Origin: Mycobacterium sp. Aquia_213
GTDB taxonomy: Bacteria; Actinomycetota; Actinomycetes; Mycobacteriales; Mycobacteriaceae
Length of the DNA stretch: 64,000 nucleotides
Assembly (NCBI RefSeq): GCF_026625985.1
Contig: NZ_CP113116.1
Coordinates: forward strand, 1,922,001-1,986,000
Direction: 5' to 3'
Below the pieces are notes generated by a model that was not told the origin of the DNA, did no database searches, and saw only the letters and a program-made list of their open reading frames with translations. Below are positions 35,201 through 44,531 of the stretch, piece after piece. Every line of letters starts with the position of its first letter. Position 1 is the first letter of the stretch. The translations under genes and the position numbers were made by a program.

Positions 35201-38200
35201 GGCGCCGAATACCGCGACCCGACGACGCCCACCGAACGCCGGATCGCCGCACTGTTTTCCACCCTGCTCGGCCACGACCGGGTGGGCGTCGACGACTCGT
35301 TCTTCGATTTGGGCGGCCACTCGCTGGTGGCCACCAAGCTGGTCACCGCGATCCGCTCCGATTGCGGTGTGGAGCTCGGCATCCGCGACGTCTTCGAGTT
35401 GGGGACGGTGGGCCTGCTTGCCGAGCGGGTCGACCAACTGGGTTCCGGCACCCCCGTCGAGTCGCGGCCGAAGCTGATCGCGACCGCGCACGACGAGCCG
35501 TTGCCGCTGTCGGCGTCACAGCTGCGCAGCTGGTTCGCGTATCGCATCGACCGGCCCAGCTGGGTCAACAACATTCCCTTCGCCGCGAAGCTGAGCGGGC
35601 CGTGGGATATCGAGGCACTGATCGCCGCGATCGGCGACGTCGTCGCCCGCCACGAAATCCTGCGGACCAGCTACGTCGAAATCGACGGCGTGCCGTATCA
35701 AGTGGTCAATCCGGCCGGTGATCTCCCGATCCGCCGCGCGGACTTCGACGGCGCCGCCGAGGACAGCGAAGCCTGGCTGACCGAACAGCTCGACGCCGAG
35801 CGGCAGCACTGCTTCGAGCTGGACGCCGAGCGGCCGATCCGAATCGCGGTGCTGCGCACCGACGATGGCGAACATGTGATGTCCTTTGTGGTCCACCACA
35901 TCGCCTCCGACCACTGGTCGGCGGGCGTGCTGTTCTCCGATGTGCTCACCGCGTATCGGGCCCGGCGCGCCGGAGAGGCTCCATCCTGGGCACCACTTCG
36001 GGTGCAGTACGCCGACTACGCGGCATGGCAGGGCGCGTTCCTGGGCGATTCGGGTGGGCAGGGATCCACCGTCGCGAGCGAGCAGCGGGAGTACTGGACC
36101 CGGCAGCTGGCCGGGATGCCGGAGGACACCGGTCTGCGGCCGGACTTCGCGCGTCAGCCGGTGCCCAGCGGCGCGGGTGAATCCGTCGACTTCGCCATCG
36201 ACTCGGCCACCCGCGGCAAGCTCGCCGAGTTGTGCCGCGAGCTCGGCATCACCGAATTCATGCTGCTGCAAACGGCCGTCGCCGTGGTGCTGCACAAGGC
36301 CGGCAGCGGGGTGGACATCCCCCTGGGGACCCCGGTAGCCGGACGCACCGAAGCCGAATTAGACCAATTGATCGGCTTTTTCGTCAATATCCTGGTACTG
36401 CGCAACGACCTGGACGGCAACCCCACCCTGCGCGAAGCGCTGGCCCGGACCCGCGAGACGGCCTTGGCCGCCTACGCCCACCAGGATCTGCCGTTCGACC
36501 GGGTGGTCGACAGCGTGAGCCCGGTGCGTTCGTTGTCGCGCAACCCGCTGTTCCAGGTCGTGGTGCACGTGCGTGATCACCTGCCCCCCACCCGGGTCAT
36601 CGATTCTGGACCCGACGCCCGCGATGGCGAGGACACGGTGATCACCTCGCTGGATCCGATCTTCGACATGGCGCATGCCGACCTGAGTGTCAACTTCCTG
36701 GGCACCAACGGCACCGACGGCTCCGGGTACAACTGCAACGTCATCTACCGCACCGAGCTGTACAGCAGGTCGACGATCGAGCGGGTGACCGGCTGGCTGG
36801 CCCGGATCATCACCGAGTTCGCCAACAATGTCGATCAAACTCTGCGCGACGTTGCGGTGATCGACGACGACGAACAGCACCGCATTCTCGACGAGTGGAG
36901 CCGCGGTGCCCGGGCACCACACGACCGACCGCGCACCATCCCGGAAGTGCTGGCCCCCAGCCGCAATTGGGGTCCCGACCGGATCGCGGTGCGCTGCGGT
37001 GGTGAACACATCGATTACCCCGCGCTGCACCGCCGTTCGGACAACCTGGCCGCGCTGCTCACCGAAAGCGGGGTGACGCCGGGGTCGCTGGTCGGCCTAT
37101 CGACTCGACGTGGCATCGACATGGTGGTGGCGCTGGTCGCCATCATGAAAGCCGGTGCCGGCTACTTCCCGATCGATCCCGGCTACCCGCTGGCACGCAA
37201 GCAATTCATGCTCGACGACGTCGCGCCGCCGGTGGTGCTGGCGACCGCCGAAGCCGCGGACAGCACGCCGGAAATGCCTGGGGTCACCCTGATTTCGCTG
37301 GACGACCCCCAGGTGCGTGCCGTGCTGGACAGCAGTGACGCGGCCGACCCGGCGACGCAGAGCCTGCCGCACCCCGACGACCCGATGTATTTGGTGTTCA
37401 CGTCCGGGTCCACCGGCAAGCCGAAGGGCGCGGTGGGCACGCACCGGTCGATGTCGGCCCGGCTGGACTGGCAGTTGCGGCATTACCCGCCCTGCGCCAA
37501 CGACATTCGCTTGGCGCAAGCCTCGATCACCTTCCTCGAGGGCGGTATGGAGATGCTGGCCGGCTTGGCCGCCGGCGCGACGATGATCCTTGCCGACGAT
37601 GCCGAGCATCGCGACGCCGAAGCCCTCGGAGCGCTGATGCACCGCCACTCGGTGGCACAGGTGACGGCGGTGCCCAGCCTGGTCTCCGCCCTGGTGGACA
37701 CCCGGCCCGATGTGGTCCGATCCCTGTCGCGGCTGGTCTGCGGCGGCGAGCCGGTGAGCGCGTCGCTGCTGCAGCGCCTGGTCGCCGCGTGTGCCGACGC
37801 CGCGGACATCCAGCTGCTGAACAACATCGGCTCCACCGAAACCTCCGGTGCGGTGTCTCGCGGGCGGCTCGGTCTGCCGAATCCGCGTGTGGGCAAACCG
37901 GTCCCGGGTGCGGACGCCTACCTGCTCGACGACGGGCTACGCCCGGTGCCGGTCGGTGTGGTCGGCGAACTGTATTACGCCGGCGACCAGCTGGCCCGGG
38001 GTTACTGGAAGCGGCCCGGCTTGACCGCAACGCGGTTTGTCGCCAATCCGTATGCGCTGGAACCCGGTTCGCGGCTATACCGCAGTGGCGACCTGGCCCG
38101 CTGGACCGAGGACGGCGAGCTGGAATTCGCCGGCCGCATCGACCATCAGGTGAATGTGCGTGGCTTCCGCGTCGAATTGGGTGAGCTCGAGGCGGCATTG

Positions 38201-38842
38201 GCCGGCGCCGACGGTGTGGCCGCCGTGGCGGCCCGTACCTGGGAAGTGCGCGGCGGCCTCTCGTTGGCCGGATATGTTGTGCCACAACGCCCCATCACCG
38301 ACGACGCGGAGAAGGCGGCGTTCGCCAGCGCGGTGCGTGCCGCGATCGCGACCACACTGCCGGGATACATGATGCCGTCATCGTTGACGGTGCTCGACGC
38401 CCTGCCCAAGACGGAGTCGGGCAAGCTGAACCGCCCCGGTCTTCCGAAGCCGGCGGTCAGCACCACCGCCCAGACCGAACCGGCGCGCACCGACACCGAA
38501 CGCGCGCTGGCCAAGGTGTTCGCCGAACTGCTGTCGACCGCGGAGGTCGGGCGGTTCGACGACTTCTTCGCCCTCGGCGGAGACAGCATCCTGTCGGTGC
38601 AGCTGTCATCGCGGGCCCGTGCGGCCGGCCTGGCCGTCAGCCCGCGCATGGTCTTCGAGCATCCGACGCCTGCGCAGTTGGCCGCTGCCCTGGATGCCCT
38701 GGGCGATGCGCCGGCCGGCACCGAGCTGACCGGTCAGGAGGCGGATACCCGCTTCGAGCCGATGGCCGCGTCCGGTCTCTCCGCCGACGATCTGGCCGCG
38801 GTGACGCAGCTGTGGTCGTCGTCGCGCGACGGAACGTCATGA
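32264..38842 (+). CDS. mbtE: MbtE, nonribosomal peptide synthetase with two C-A-PCP modules
   Basis: 2,192 residues from GTG 32264. Module 1: condensation domain with HHIAWDDGS near residue 173, adenylation with YTSGSTGLPKG near 625, FDVSMGEIF near 671 and FYGPTETV near 766, PCP with DLGGHSLVA near 1015. Module 2: condensation with HHIASDHWS near 1211, adenylation with FTSGSTGKPKG near 1711, an unusual core TFLEGGMEML near 1756 and NNIGSTETSG near 1855, PCP with LGGDSILSV near 2104. It should activate lysine or N-hydroxy/acyl-lysine. As I remember it M. tuberculosis MbtE has about 1,680 residues, so this protein is longer by roughly one adenylation domain. The stop overlaps mbtF. Confidence 0.9.
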   Translation: MTDTSNAGLDEMRLELLRRKIAERGLDRPEADGAVATFDEPRMSGGQHRMWFVQSVDPDSALLNVCVSYRVTGAVDVTRLGDAVAAVAARHPVLHTTYETDTDGFPYPVIREDLRPDWAEHDLSGLTDQSRRLRLDVLAQRDFGRPFDLAKDSPLRVTVARLSADELMLLFTAHHIAWDDGSWAPFFADLTRAYTDPDGFAAAPAAPAPAVEPGFADAPSHDEDAAYWRPLITNLPEPLELPGANGSVVPSTWRAQRTTTRLPADVVDRVAALARETGATPYMVLMSAFAALVQRYTQASDFLVAVPVLNRGVGTEDAIGYYGNTVVIRLQPHSHQTFRELLTQTRDSAVGAFAHSRADLDWLVRESNPDRRHGADRMTRVSFGQRDADGPGFCPPGVQCARAELRGHFNQLPLSFMVELDRSANGGGLVEAEYLVEVLDRPLVEQLLRHYVVLLDSALSHPDAALSACALMNDEDAEWLRQVSTGEEFTTPAATLPELVSRRAAQSPDAVAVGYEGRNYTYREIDEESNRVAHWLIEQGIGTEDRVALLLDKSPELVVTALGILKAGGVYMPVDPTYPQDRISFILGDADAKLVLREPVTGLSNYPVAAPELIRPLSPHNTAYLIYTSGSTGLPKGVPVPHAPIAEYFVWFGDEYQIDATESLLQVASPSFDVSMGEIFGTLIMGARLVIPRPDGLRDIGYLTDLLSREGITSMHFVPSLLGLFLSLPGVNQWRTLRRVPIGGEALPGEIADKFHATFDALLYNFYGPTETVVNCTSYPVQGSQGTRIVPIGRPKINTQVYLLDDALHPVPVGVIGEIYIAGTHVAQGYHRRPGLTAERFVADPFTPGGRMYRSGDLARRNADGDIEFVGRADEQVKIRGFRIELGEIAAAISVDPSVGQAVVLAVDLPRLGKSLVGYVTPAPDCGTESVDVDRIRARVAAALPDYMTPAGYVVLDEIPITAHQKIDRTALPQPEIAAGAEYRDPTTPTERRIAALFSTLLGHDRVGVDDSFFDLGGHSLVATKLVTAIRSDCGVELGIRDVFELGTVGLLAERVDQLGSGTPVESRPKLIATAHDEPLPLSASQLRSWFAYRIDRPSWVNNIPFAAKLSGPWDIEALIAAIGDVVARHEILRTSYVEIDGVPYQVVNPAGDLPIRRADFDGAAEDSEAWLTEQLDAERQHCFELDAERPIRIAVLRTDDGEHVMSFVVHHIASDHWSAGVLFSDVLTAYRARRAGEAPSWAPLRVQYADYAAWQGAFLGDSGGQGSTVASEQREYWTRQLAGMPEDTGLRPDFARQPVPSGAGESVDFAIDSATRGKLAELCRELGITEFMLLQTAVAVVLHKAGSGVDIPLGTPVAGRTEAELDQLIGFFVNILVLRNDLDGNPTLREALARTRETALAAYAHQDLPFDRVVDSVSPVRSLSRNPLFQVVVHVRDHLPPTRVIDSGPDARDGEDTVITSLDPIFDMAHADLSVNFLGTNGTDGSGYNCNVIYRTELYSRSTIERVTGWLARIITEFANNVDQTLRDVAVIDDDEQHRILDEWSRGARAPHDRPRTIPEVLAPSRNWGPDRIAVRCGGEHIDYPALHRRSDNLAALLTESGVTPGSLVGLSTRRGIDMVVALVAIMKAGAGYFPIDPGYPLARKQFMLDDVAPPVVLATAEAADSTPEMPGVTLISLDDPQVRAVLDSSDAADPATQSLPHPDDPMYLVFTSGSTGKPKGAVGTHRSMSARLDWQLRHYPPCANDIRLAQASITFLEGGMEMLAGLAAGATMILADDAEHRDAEALGALMHRHSVAQVTAVPSLVSALVDTRPDVVRSLSRLVCGGEPVSASLLQRLVAACADAADIQLLNNIGSTETSGAVSRGRLGLPNPRVGKPVPGADAYLLDDGLRPVPVGVVGELYYAGDQLARGYWKRPGLTATRFVANPYALEPGSRLYRSGDLARWTEDGELEFAGRIDHQVNVRGFRVELGELEAALAGADGVAAVAARTWEVRGGLSLAGYVVPQRPITDDAEKAAFASAVRAAIATTLPGYMMPSSLTVLDALPKTESGKLNRPGLPKPAVSTTAQTEPARTDTERALAKVFAELLSTAEVGRFDDFFALGGDSILSVQLSSRARAAGLAVSPRMVFEHPTPAQLAAALDALGDAPAGTELTGQEADTRFEPMAASGLSADDLAAVTQLWSSSRDGTS

Positions 38843-41800
38843 CCGCTACCAAAACCGATGTCGCGCCGGACATCGAGGACGTGATGGCGTTGAGCCCCCT
38901 GCAGGAGGGCTTGTATTCGCTGAGCGCGCTCACCGAATTCGCCGAAGGTGAGGCGGCCGACGATCCGTACATGATCGGAATGGCCGCAGACATCTCCGGT
39001 GCGCTCGACGTCGAGCTGTTACACGGCTGCGCGATAAAGATGTTGGCGCGACACCCGAACCTGCGGGCCAGCTTCTTCAGCCGCGGGATCGCGCGTCCGG
39101 TGCAGATCGTGCCATCCCGGGTCGAGCTGCCCTGGCAACTCGTCAAGGCCTCGCCCGAAGATGTGCAAGCGTTGGAGGTCGGCGAACGCCGGCGACCGTT
39201 CGATTTGGAACGCGGGCCGGCCATCCGATTCATGCTGATCGAATTGCCGGGCCCACAATGGCGTTTGGTGATCACCGCCCACCACATCGTGATCGACGGT
39301 TGGTCGTTGCCGGTGTTCGTCAACGAGCTGATGATCCTGTACGGCGCCGGGGGAGATCCCGCGGCGTTGCCCATCGCGCCGCGGCCGTACCGGGACTACA
39401 TCGGGTGGCTCGCGAGCCGCGATCCGGAGGCCAGCCAACAGATTTGGCGCCGGCACCTGGCCGGCCTGCCAGGTCCCACCTTGCTGGCCGCGGTGCTCGG
39501 CTCGGCCGAGGCGGCCGAGGGACAGCCGACGGGGTTGGCGCGCACCACCGAACTGCGGCTGCCGGCCGAGGTGGCCGCGCGACTGGTCGACGGCACCCGA
39601 TCACGCGGCATCACCGTCAACACCCTGATGCAAATGGCATGGGCCCTGGTGTTGTCGCGGCTGACCGACACCCATGACGTGGTCTTCGGAGTCACCATCT
39701 CCGGCCGCCCGCCCGAGCTTGAGGGCGTCGAAACGATGATCGGCCTGTTCATCAACACCGTGCCGATGCGGGTGCGGCTCGACCCGGCCGCCGGCGTCGG
39801 CGAGCAATGCCGGGTGGTGCAACGCGATGCCGCGCTGCTGCGTGAGCACGGCTATCTCGGGCATGCACAGTTGCGCGCCCTGGGCGGGGTGGGCGAGATG
39901 TTCGACACCCTGCTGGTCTACGAGAACTTCCCGATGGACGGACTGGTCGCCGGCGGTGAATTGACCGCTGGCAGTGCGAGATTCCGGCCGTCCGCGCTGG
40001 AAAGCCTGTCCCACTTCCCGATCGCGATCGCTGCCCACCTGGAGGGCCGCGAACTGGTGGTGCTGGTCGAAGTGCGCGACGGTGCGCTGGGGTCCACCAC
40101 CGGCGAGCGGCTGGGCCGGCGAGTGCTGAGCACCGCCGAACGACTGCTGCAGGCTTGGGAGCGGCCGCTGCGTGAGGTCAGCGTCCTCTTCGAGGACGAG
40201 GTGGTCACGGCCGTAGGCGCGGCGGCTCCGCCGGCGGTCGGCATCCATACCCGCTTCGCCGAGGTCGCTGCCAAGACACCCGAGAACGTCGCGGTCAGCT
40301 GGGCGGGCGGCACGCTGAGCTACCGCGAGCTCGACGCTCGTGCCGATGCGCTGGCCGCCCGGCTCGCCGAGCGCGGGGTGACGTCCGAAAACCCGGTGGC
40401 CATCCGGCTTTTCCGCAGCCCGGAGTACATCGTTGCGATGCTCGCAGTGCTCAAGGCCGGCGGCATGTGCGTGCCGATGGAGCCGTGGCTGCCCCCGGAA
40501 CGGGTGGAGTCGATTCTGCGCCAAACCGGGGCGTCGATCATCGTCGATCAGGAACTGCTGCAGGCCGGCGAACAGGACGCCACCGACTTCCACCCGGTCG
40601 AGGTGCCGCCGCAGCAGGCCGCGTATGTCGTCTTCACCTCGGGAACGACGGGAGAACCCAAGGGCGTCATAGGAACTCACGCGGCAGTCGGCGCGTATGC
40701 AGACGATCATCTGGACAGCGTGCTGCGGCCCGCGGCCGCCCGGTTGGGTCGCCCGCTGCGCATCGCGCATGCCTGGTCGTTCGCGTTCGATGCCGCCTGG
40801 CAGCCCTTGGTCGCGCTGCTCGACGGCCATGGTGTGCACGTCGTCGACGAGCGGACCCAGACCGACGCCGAGGCCCTTGTCGCGGCGATCGCCGAGCACG
40901 GCGTCGACATGATCGACACCACGCCGTCGATGTTCGCCCAACTCGCCGCGTGCGGTTTACTCACGACGGTTCCGCTGGCGGTGCTGGCGCTGGGCGGGGA
41001 AGCACTCGGTAGCTCCGCCTGGGCCCTGATCCGCAGCGAGTGCGCGCGAACCCAGTTGCGCGCGTACAACTGTTACGGCCCAACCGAAACCACCGTCGAG
41101 GCGGTAGTGGCCGCCATCACGGACTACGACGAGCCGTCGATCGGACGGCCGACCCAGTACACCCGCGGCTACGTGCTGGACACCGGGCTGCGTCCGGTGC
41201 CCGTCGGGGCGACCGGCGAGCTGTACCTGGCCGGCGCGCAGCTGGCCCGCGGCTATCTGGGCCGCCCGGGGGAGACCAGCCACCGATTCCTCGCCGATCC
41301 GTTCGCTGCCGGCGAGCGGATGTATCGCACCGGCGACTTGGTGCGTCGAGGGCCCGACGGCTCCCTGCAGTACGTGGGGCGCGCCGACGCGCAGGTGAAG
41401 ATTCGCGGCTACCGGGTCGAACCCGGTGAGATCGCCGCCGCGCTGGAATCGCACCCGGCCGTGCGGCACGCCGGTGTTGTGGTGCGGCGTCTGCAAACCG
41501 GAGCGCGGCTGACCGCCTACGTCGTGATTGCCCAAGCGGCCGCACACCGGCCGTCGGCGGCCGAGCTGCGCGGCATGCTCGGTACCCGGTTGCCGCGCTA
41601 CATGATTCCGCAGCGCATCATCACCGTCGACGAAATCCCGCTGACCGCAAACGGCAAACTGGACGAAGCCGCGCTGAGCGCATTCGATGCGACGGATACC
41701 GCAGAAGCCGGAGCCGAGCCCGAAACGCCCACGGAAGCCGCACTGGCCGAACTGCTTTCGGAGTTGCTGCAGCTACCCCGAGTCGACGTCGCCGCGGACT

Positions 41801-43254
41801 TCTTGCAGCTGGGCCTGGACAGCATCATGGCGTTGTCGGTGGTGCAGGCGGCGCGGGCGCGGGGCATCGCGTTGCGCGCCCGGCTCATCCTCGAATGCGC
41901 CAACGTCCGGGAACTGGCGGAGGCAATCGATTCCGAAACAACCTCTGCTGCAACGGAAGTCGAGGACAGCGTCGGACCCATGCCGGTGCTGGCCAACGGC
42001 CGCTGGCTCTACGAATACGGCGAGCCGCGCCGGCTGGCGCAGACCGAAGCCATCCGGCTGCCCGACGACGTCACCCGCGAACAACTGGATGCCGCGCTGG
42101 CCAGCATCTTCGCGGGGCACGAAGTGCTCCGCACGCGATTGGACCGCGCCACCATGACCCTGGTTCCGGCACCGGCCACCGAGGCTCTCATCGAGGAGGT
42201 AGTCCTCTCCGAGGATCTGCAAACCGTGGTCCCCGGGCACGTCGCACGGGCCGTCGAGCGTCTCGACCCCGAGCGCGCAGTGCTGCTGGCCGCGGTGTGG
42301 CTTCGCCCCCCGACCGGGCCGAGTGTTCTGCTACTGGCCGCCCACGTGTTGGCAATGGATCCGGCTTCCTGGCGGGTCGTTCTCGGCGAGCTGGACGCCG
42401 CGCTGAGAGCGTTGGCCACCGGCCAGTCGCCGGCACCGATCCGGGAGCACACCGGTTACCGGCGCTGGGCCGGTGCCCTCACCGAGCGCGCCGCCCAGTT
42501 GGACACCACGCAGTTCTGGGCCGGGCAGCTCGAAGGCGACGATCCCGATCTCGGTGCCCGACGGGTGGATCCGGGCCGCGACCGGGCCCGTGACCTGATC
42601 GTCCGGATGGTCGCCGCCGATGCGGAGACCACCCAGCGGCTGCTGGATTCCGGCCTTCCGTTGCCGCATCTGCTGGTGGCTGCCACGGCGGCGACGGTGA
42701 CCCGCTGGCGGCAGCGCCGAAACCAAGCCACGCCGCCACCGCTGCTGGCGCTGGAAACCCATGGCCGTGCAGACGGTTTGGTTGACGAGCCCGGCGCGCA
42801 CACCATCGACACCGGCGACACGGTCGGACTGCTCAGTTCCATCTATCCGGTCCGGGTGGCCTCGACCGACCCGCGGCAGGTCGGGGAGCGGTTGGCGGCC
42901 ATCCCGGGTGACGGACTCGACTACGGCTTGTTGCGCTATCTGCGCGCCGACACCGCCGCGCACCTGGCCCCGCTGCCCGACCCGCAGCTGCTGCTGAACT
43001 ATCTCGGCGCAGCCCACACCGGGGGCGGGACCGTGCTGAAGCCGGAGCGCGGACTGCTGGCCGGGGTATCGCCGCAGCCGGAACCGGATCTGGCGGTGCG
43101 CCACGAACTCACGATCATGGCGACCGTGCTGCCATTCGATGGCCAGCGTGTCCTGGCGGCGCAGTGGCGCGCGCTGCCCGACATTCTCGACGACGCGGAT
43201 ATCTCTGCTTTGCAACAACTTTGGATTGAATCACTGCGGGAGGTGGTGAGATGA
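38839..43254 (+). CDS. mbtF: MbtF, terminal nonribosomal peptide synthetase C-A-PCP-E/C-like
   Basis: 1,471 residues from ATG 38839 (ATGA overlap with mbtE); an upstream GTG at 38812 is less likely. Domains: condensation with HHIVIDGWSLP near residue 148, adenylation with FTSGTTGEPKG near 597, FDAAWQPLV near 648 and CYGPTETTV, PCP with LQLGLDSIMALSVV near 990, and a C-terminal epimerase-type condensation domain with ETHGRADG and VGLLSSIYPVRV. In that last domain the HHxxxD motif is reduced to AHVLAMDPASW. In mycobactin assembly MbtF adds the final lysine, which is cyclised to the seven-membered lactam (cobactin). Length agrees with the M. tuberculosis protein. Confidence 0.92.
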   Translation: MTATKTDVAPDIEDVMALSPLQEGLYSLSALTEFAEGEAADDPYMIGMAADISGALDVELLHGCAIKMLARHPNLRASFFSRGIARPVQIVPSRVELPWQLVKASPEDVQALEVGERRRPFDLERGPAIRFMLIELPGPQWRLVITAHHIVIDGWSLPVFVNELMILYGAGGDPAALPIAPRPYRDYIGWLASRDPEASQQIWRRHLAGLPGPTLLAAVLGSAEAAEGQPTGLARTTELRLPAEVAARLVDGTRSRGITVNTLMQMAWALVLSRLTDTHDVVFGVTISGRPPELEGVETMIGLFINTVPMRVRLDPAAGVGEQCRVVQRDAALLREHGYLGHAQLRALGGVGEMFDTLLVYENFPMDGLVAGGELTAGSARFRPSALESLSHFPIAIAAHLEGRELVVLVEVRDGALGSTTGERLGRRVLSTAERLLQAWERPLREVSVLFEDEVVTAVGAAAPPAVGIHTRFAEVAAKTPENVAVSWAGGTLSYRELDARADALAARLAERGVTSENPVAIRLFRSPEYIVAMLAVLKAGGMCVPMEPWLPPERVESILRQTGASIIVDQELLQAGEQDATDFHPVEVPPQQAAYVVFTSGTTGEPKGVIGTHAAVGAYADDHLDSVLRPAAARLGRPLRIAHAWSFAFDAAWQPLVALLDGHGVHVVDERTQTDAEALVAAIAEHGVDMIDTTPSMFAQLAACGLLTTVPLAVLALGGEALGSSAWALIRSECARTQLRAYNCYGPTETTVEAVVAAITDYDEPSIGRPTQYTRGYVLDTGLRPVPVGATGELYLAGAQLARGYLGRPGETSHRFLADPFAAGERMYRTGDLVRRGPDGSLQYVGRADAQVKIRGYRVEPGEIAAALESHPAVRHAGVVVRRLQTGARLTAYVVIAQAAAHRPSAAELRGMLGTRLPRYMIPQRIITVDEIPLTANGKLDEAALSAFDATDTAEAGAEPETPTEAALAELLSELLQLPRVDVAADFLQLGLDSIMALSVVQAARARGIALRARLILECANVRELAEAIDSETTSAATEVEDSVGPMPVLANGRWLYEYGEPRRLAQTEAIRLPDDVTREQLDAALASIFAGHEVLRTRLDRATMTLVPAPATEALIEEVVLSEDLQTVVPGHVARAVERLDPERAVLLAAVWLRPPTGPSVLLLAAHVLAMDPASWRVVLGELDAALRALATGQSPAPIREHTGYRRWAGALTERAAQLDTTQFWAGQLEGDDPDLGARRVDPGRDRARDLIVRMVAADAETTQRLLDSGLPLPHLLVAATAATVTRWRQRRNQATPPPLLALETHGRADGLVDEPGAHTIDTGDTVGLLSSIYPVRVASTDPRQVGERLAAIPGDGLDYGLLRYLRADTAAHLAPLPDPQLLLNYLGAAHTGGGTVLKPERGLLAGVSPQPEPDLAVRHELTIMATVLPFDGQRVLAAQWRALPDILDDADISALQQLWIESLREVVR

Positions 43255-44531
43255 GCACGCTCGCGATCCTGGGCGCCGGCGCCAAGGCGGTGGCCGTGGC
43301 CGCCAAGGCGAAGGTATTGCGCGACATGGGTGTCGAGGTCCCCGACGTGATCGCTGTCGAACGCACCGGGGTCGGGGCGAACTGGCAGGCGAGCGGCGGC
43401 TGGACCGACGGGGCGCACCGGCTGGGCACCAGCCCGGAAAAGGACGTCGGTTTCCCCTACCGGTCGGCGCTGGTGCCGCGCCGCAACGGCGAGCTCGACG
43501 AGCTGATGACCCGGTACAGCTGGCAGTCCTATCTGATCGCGACCGCGGCGTTCGCCGAGTGGATCGACCGGGGCAGACCCGCTCCGCCGCATCGCAAATG
43601 GAGCCAGTACCTGGGTTGGGTCGCCGATCAGGTCGGCATGAAAGTGGTGCACGGCGAGGTCGACGGCCTCGGCGTCGACGGTGACCGCTGGGCGCTGCAC
43701 ACCCACGAGACGACCGTGCACGCAGATGCGTTGATGATCACCGGACCGGGTCAGGCGGAGAAATCGCTGCTGCCCGGCAACCCACGAATGATGTCGATCG
43801 CCCAATTCTGGGACCGCGCGGCCGGCCACGACCGCATCACCGCCGAGCGGGTCGCGGTGATCGGCGGCGGTGAGACGGCCGCTTCGATGCTCAATGAGCT
43901 TTTCCGGCACCGGGTTTCGACGATCACGGTTATCTCGCCGCAGGTGACGTTGTTCACCCGCGGCGAGAGTTTCTTCGAGAACTCGCTGTTCTCCGATCCC
44001 ACCGACTGGACCGCGCTGACGCTGGACGAGCGCCGCGACGCGCTGTCGCGCACCGACCGCGGCGTGTTCTCGGCCAACGTGCAAGAGGCGTTGTTGGCCG
44101 ATGACCGCATCCGCCATCTGCGCGGCCGGGTCGCCCACGCGGTGGGCCGCGACGGGCAGATCCGGCTGACGCTGTCCACCAACCGGTTCAGCGAGAACCT
44201 GGAGACGGTGCACGGTTTCGATCTCGTCATCGACGGCTCCGGCGCCGACGCGCTCTGGTTCACCTCATTGTTCAGCCAGGACGCGCTCGACACCCTCGAG
44301 TTGGGTCTGGGCGGACAGCTGGCGTCCGATCGACTGCAAGAGGGGATCGGCTACGACCTGTCCCTGTCCGAGGTGACCCCCAAGTTGTTCCTGCCTAACC
44401 TGTCCGGCCTCACCCAGGGGCCCGGATTCCCCAACCTGAGCTGTCTCGGCCTGCTTTCGGATCGCGTGCTGGGGTCCTGGGTCGGTCCGGCGAGTTTGTC
44501 CCGATACCAAACGATGACGGAGAAAAGATGA
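43251..44531 (+). CDS. mbtG: MbtG, lysine N6-monooxygenase
   Basis: 426 residues. A flavin- and NADPH-dependent N-hydroxylase that makes the hydroxamate ligands on the lysine side chains. Visible are the N-terminal FAD motif ILGAGAKAVAVAAKAKVLRD (variant GxGxxx), the GANWQASGGWTDGAH region typical of siderophore N-monooxygenases, the NADPH motif VAVIGGGETAASMLNEL, and the C-terminal PNLSCLGLLSDRVLGSW. Members of this family act on free or backbone-bound lysine depending on the species. ATG 43251 overlaps the mbtF stop, and its own stop overlaps mbtH, so all three are translationally coupled. Confidence 0.93.
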   Translation: MSTLAILGAGAKAVAVAAKAKVLRDMGVEVPDVIAVERTGVGANWQASGGWTDGAHRLGTSPEKDVGFPYRSALVPRRNGELDELMTRYSWQSYLIATAAFAEWIDRGRPAPPHRKWSQYLGWVADQVGMKVVHGEVDGLGVDGDRWALHTHETTVHADALMITGPGQAEKSLLPGNPRMMSIAQFWDRAAGHDRITAERVAVIGGGETAASMLNELFRHRVSTITVISPQVTLFTRGESFFENSLFSDPTDWTALTLDERRDALSRTDRGVFSANVQEALLADDRIRHLRGRVAHAVGRDGQIRLTLSTNRFSENLETVHGFDLVIDGSGADALWFTSLFSQDALDTLELGLGGQLASDRLQEGIGYDLSLSEVTPKLFLPNLSGLTQGPGFPNLSCLGLLSDRVLGSWVGPASLSRYQTMTEKR

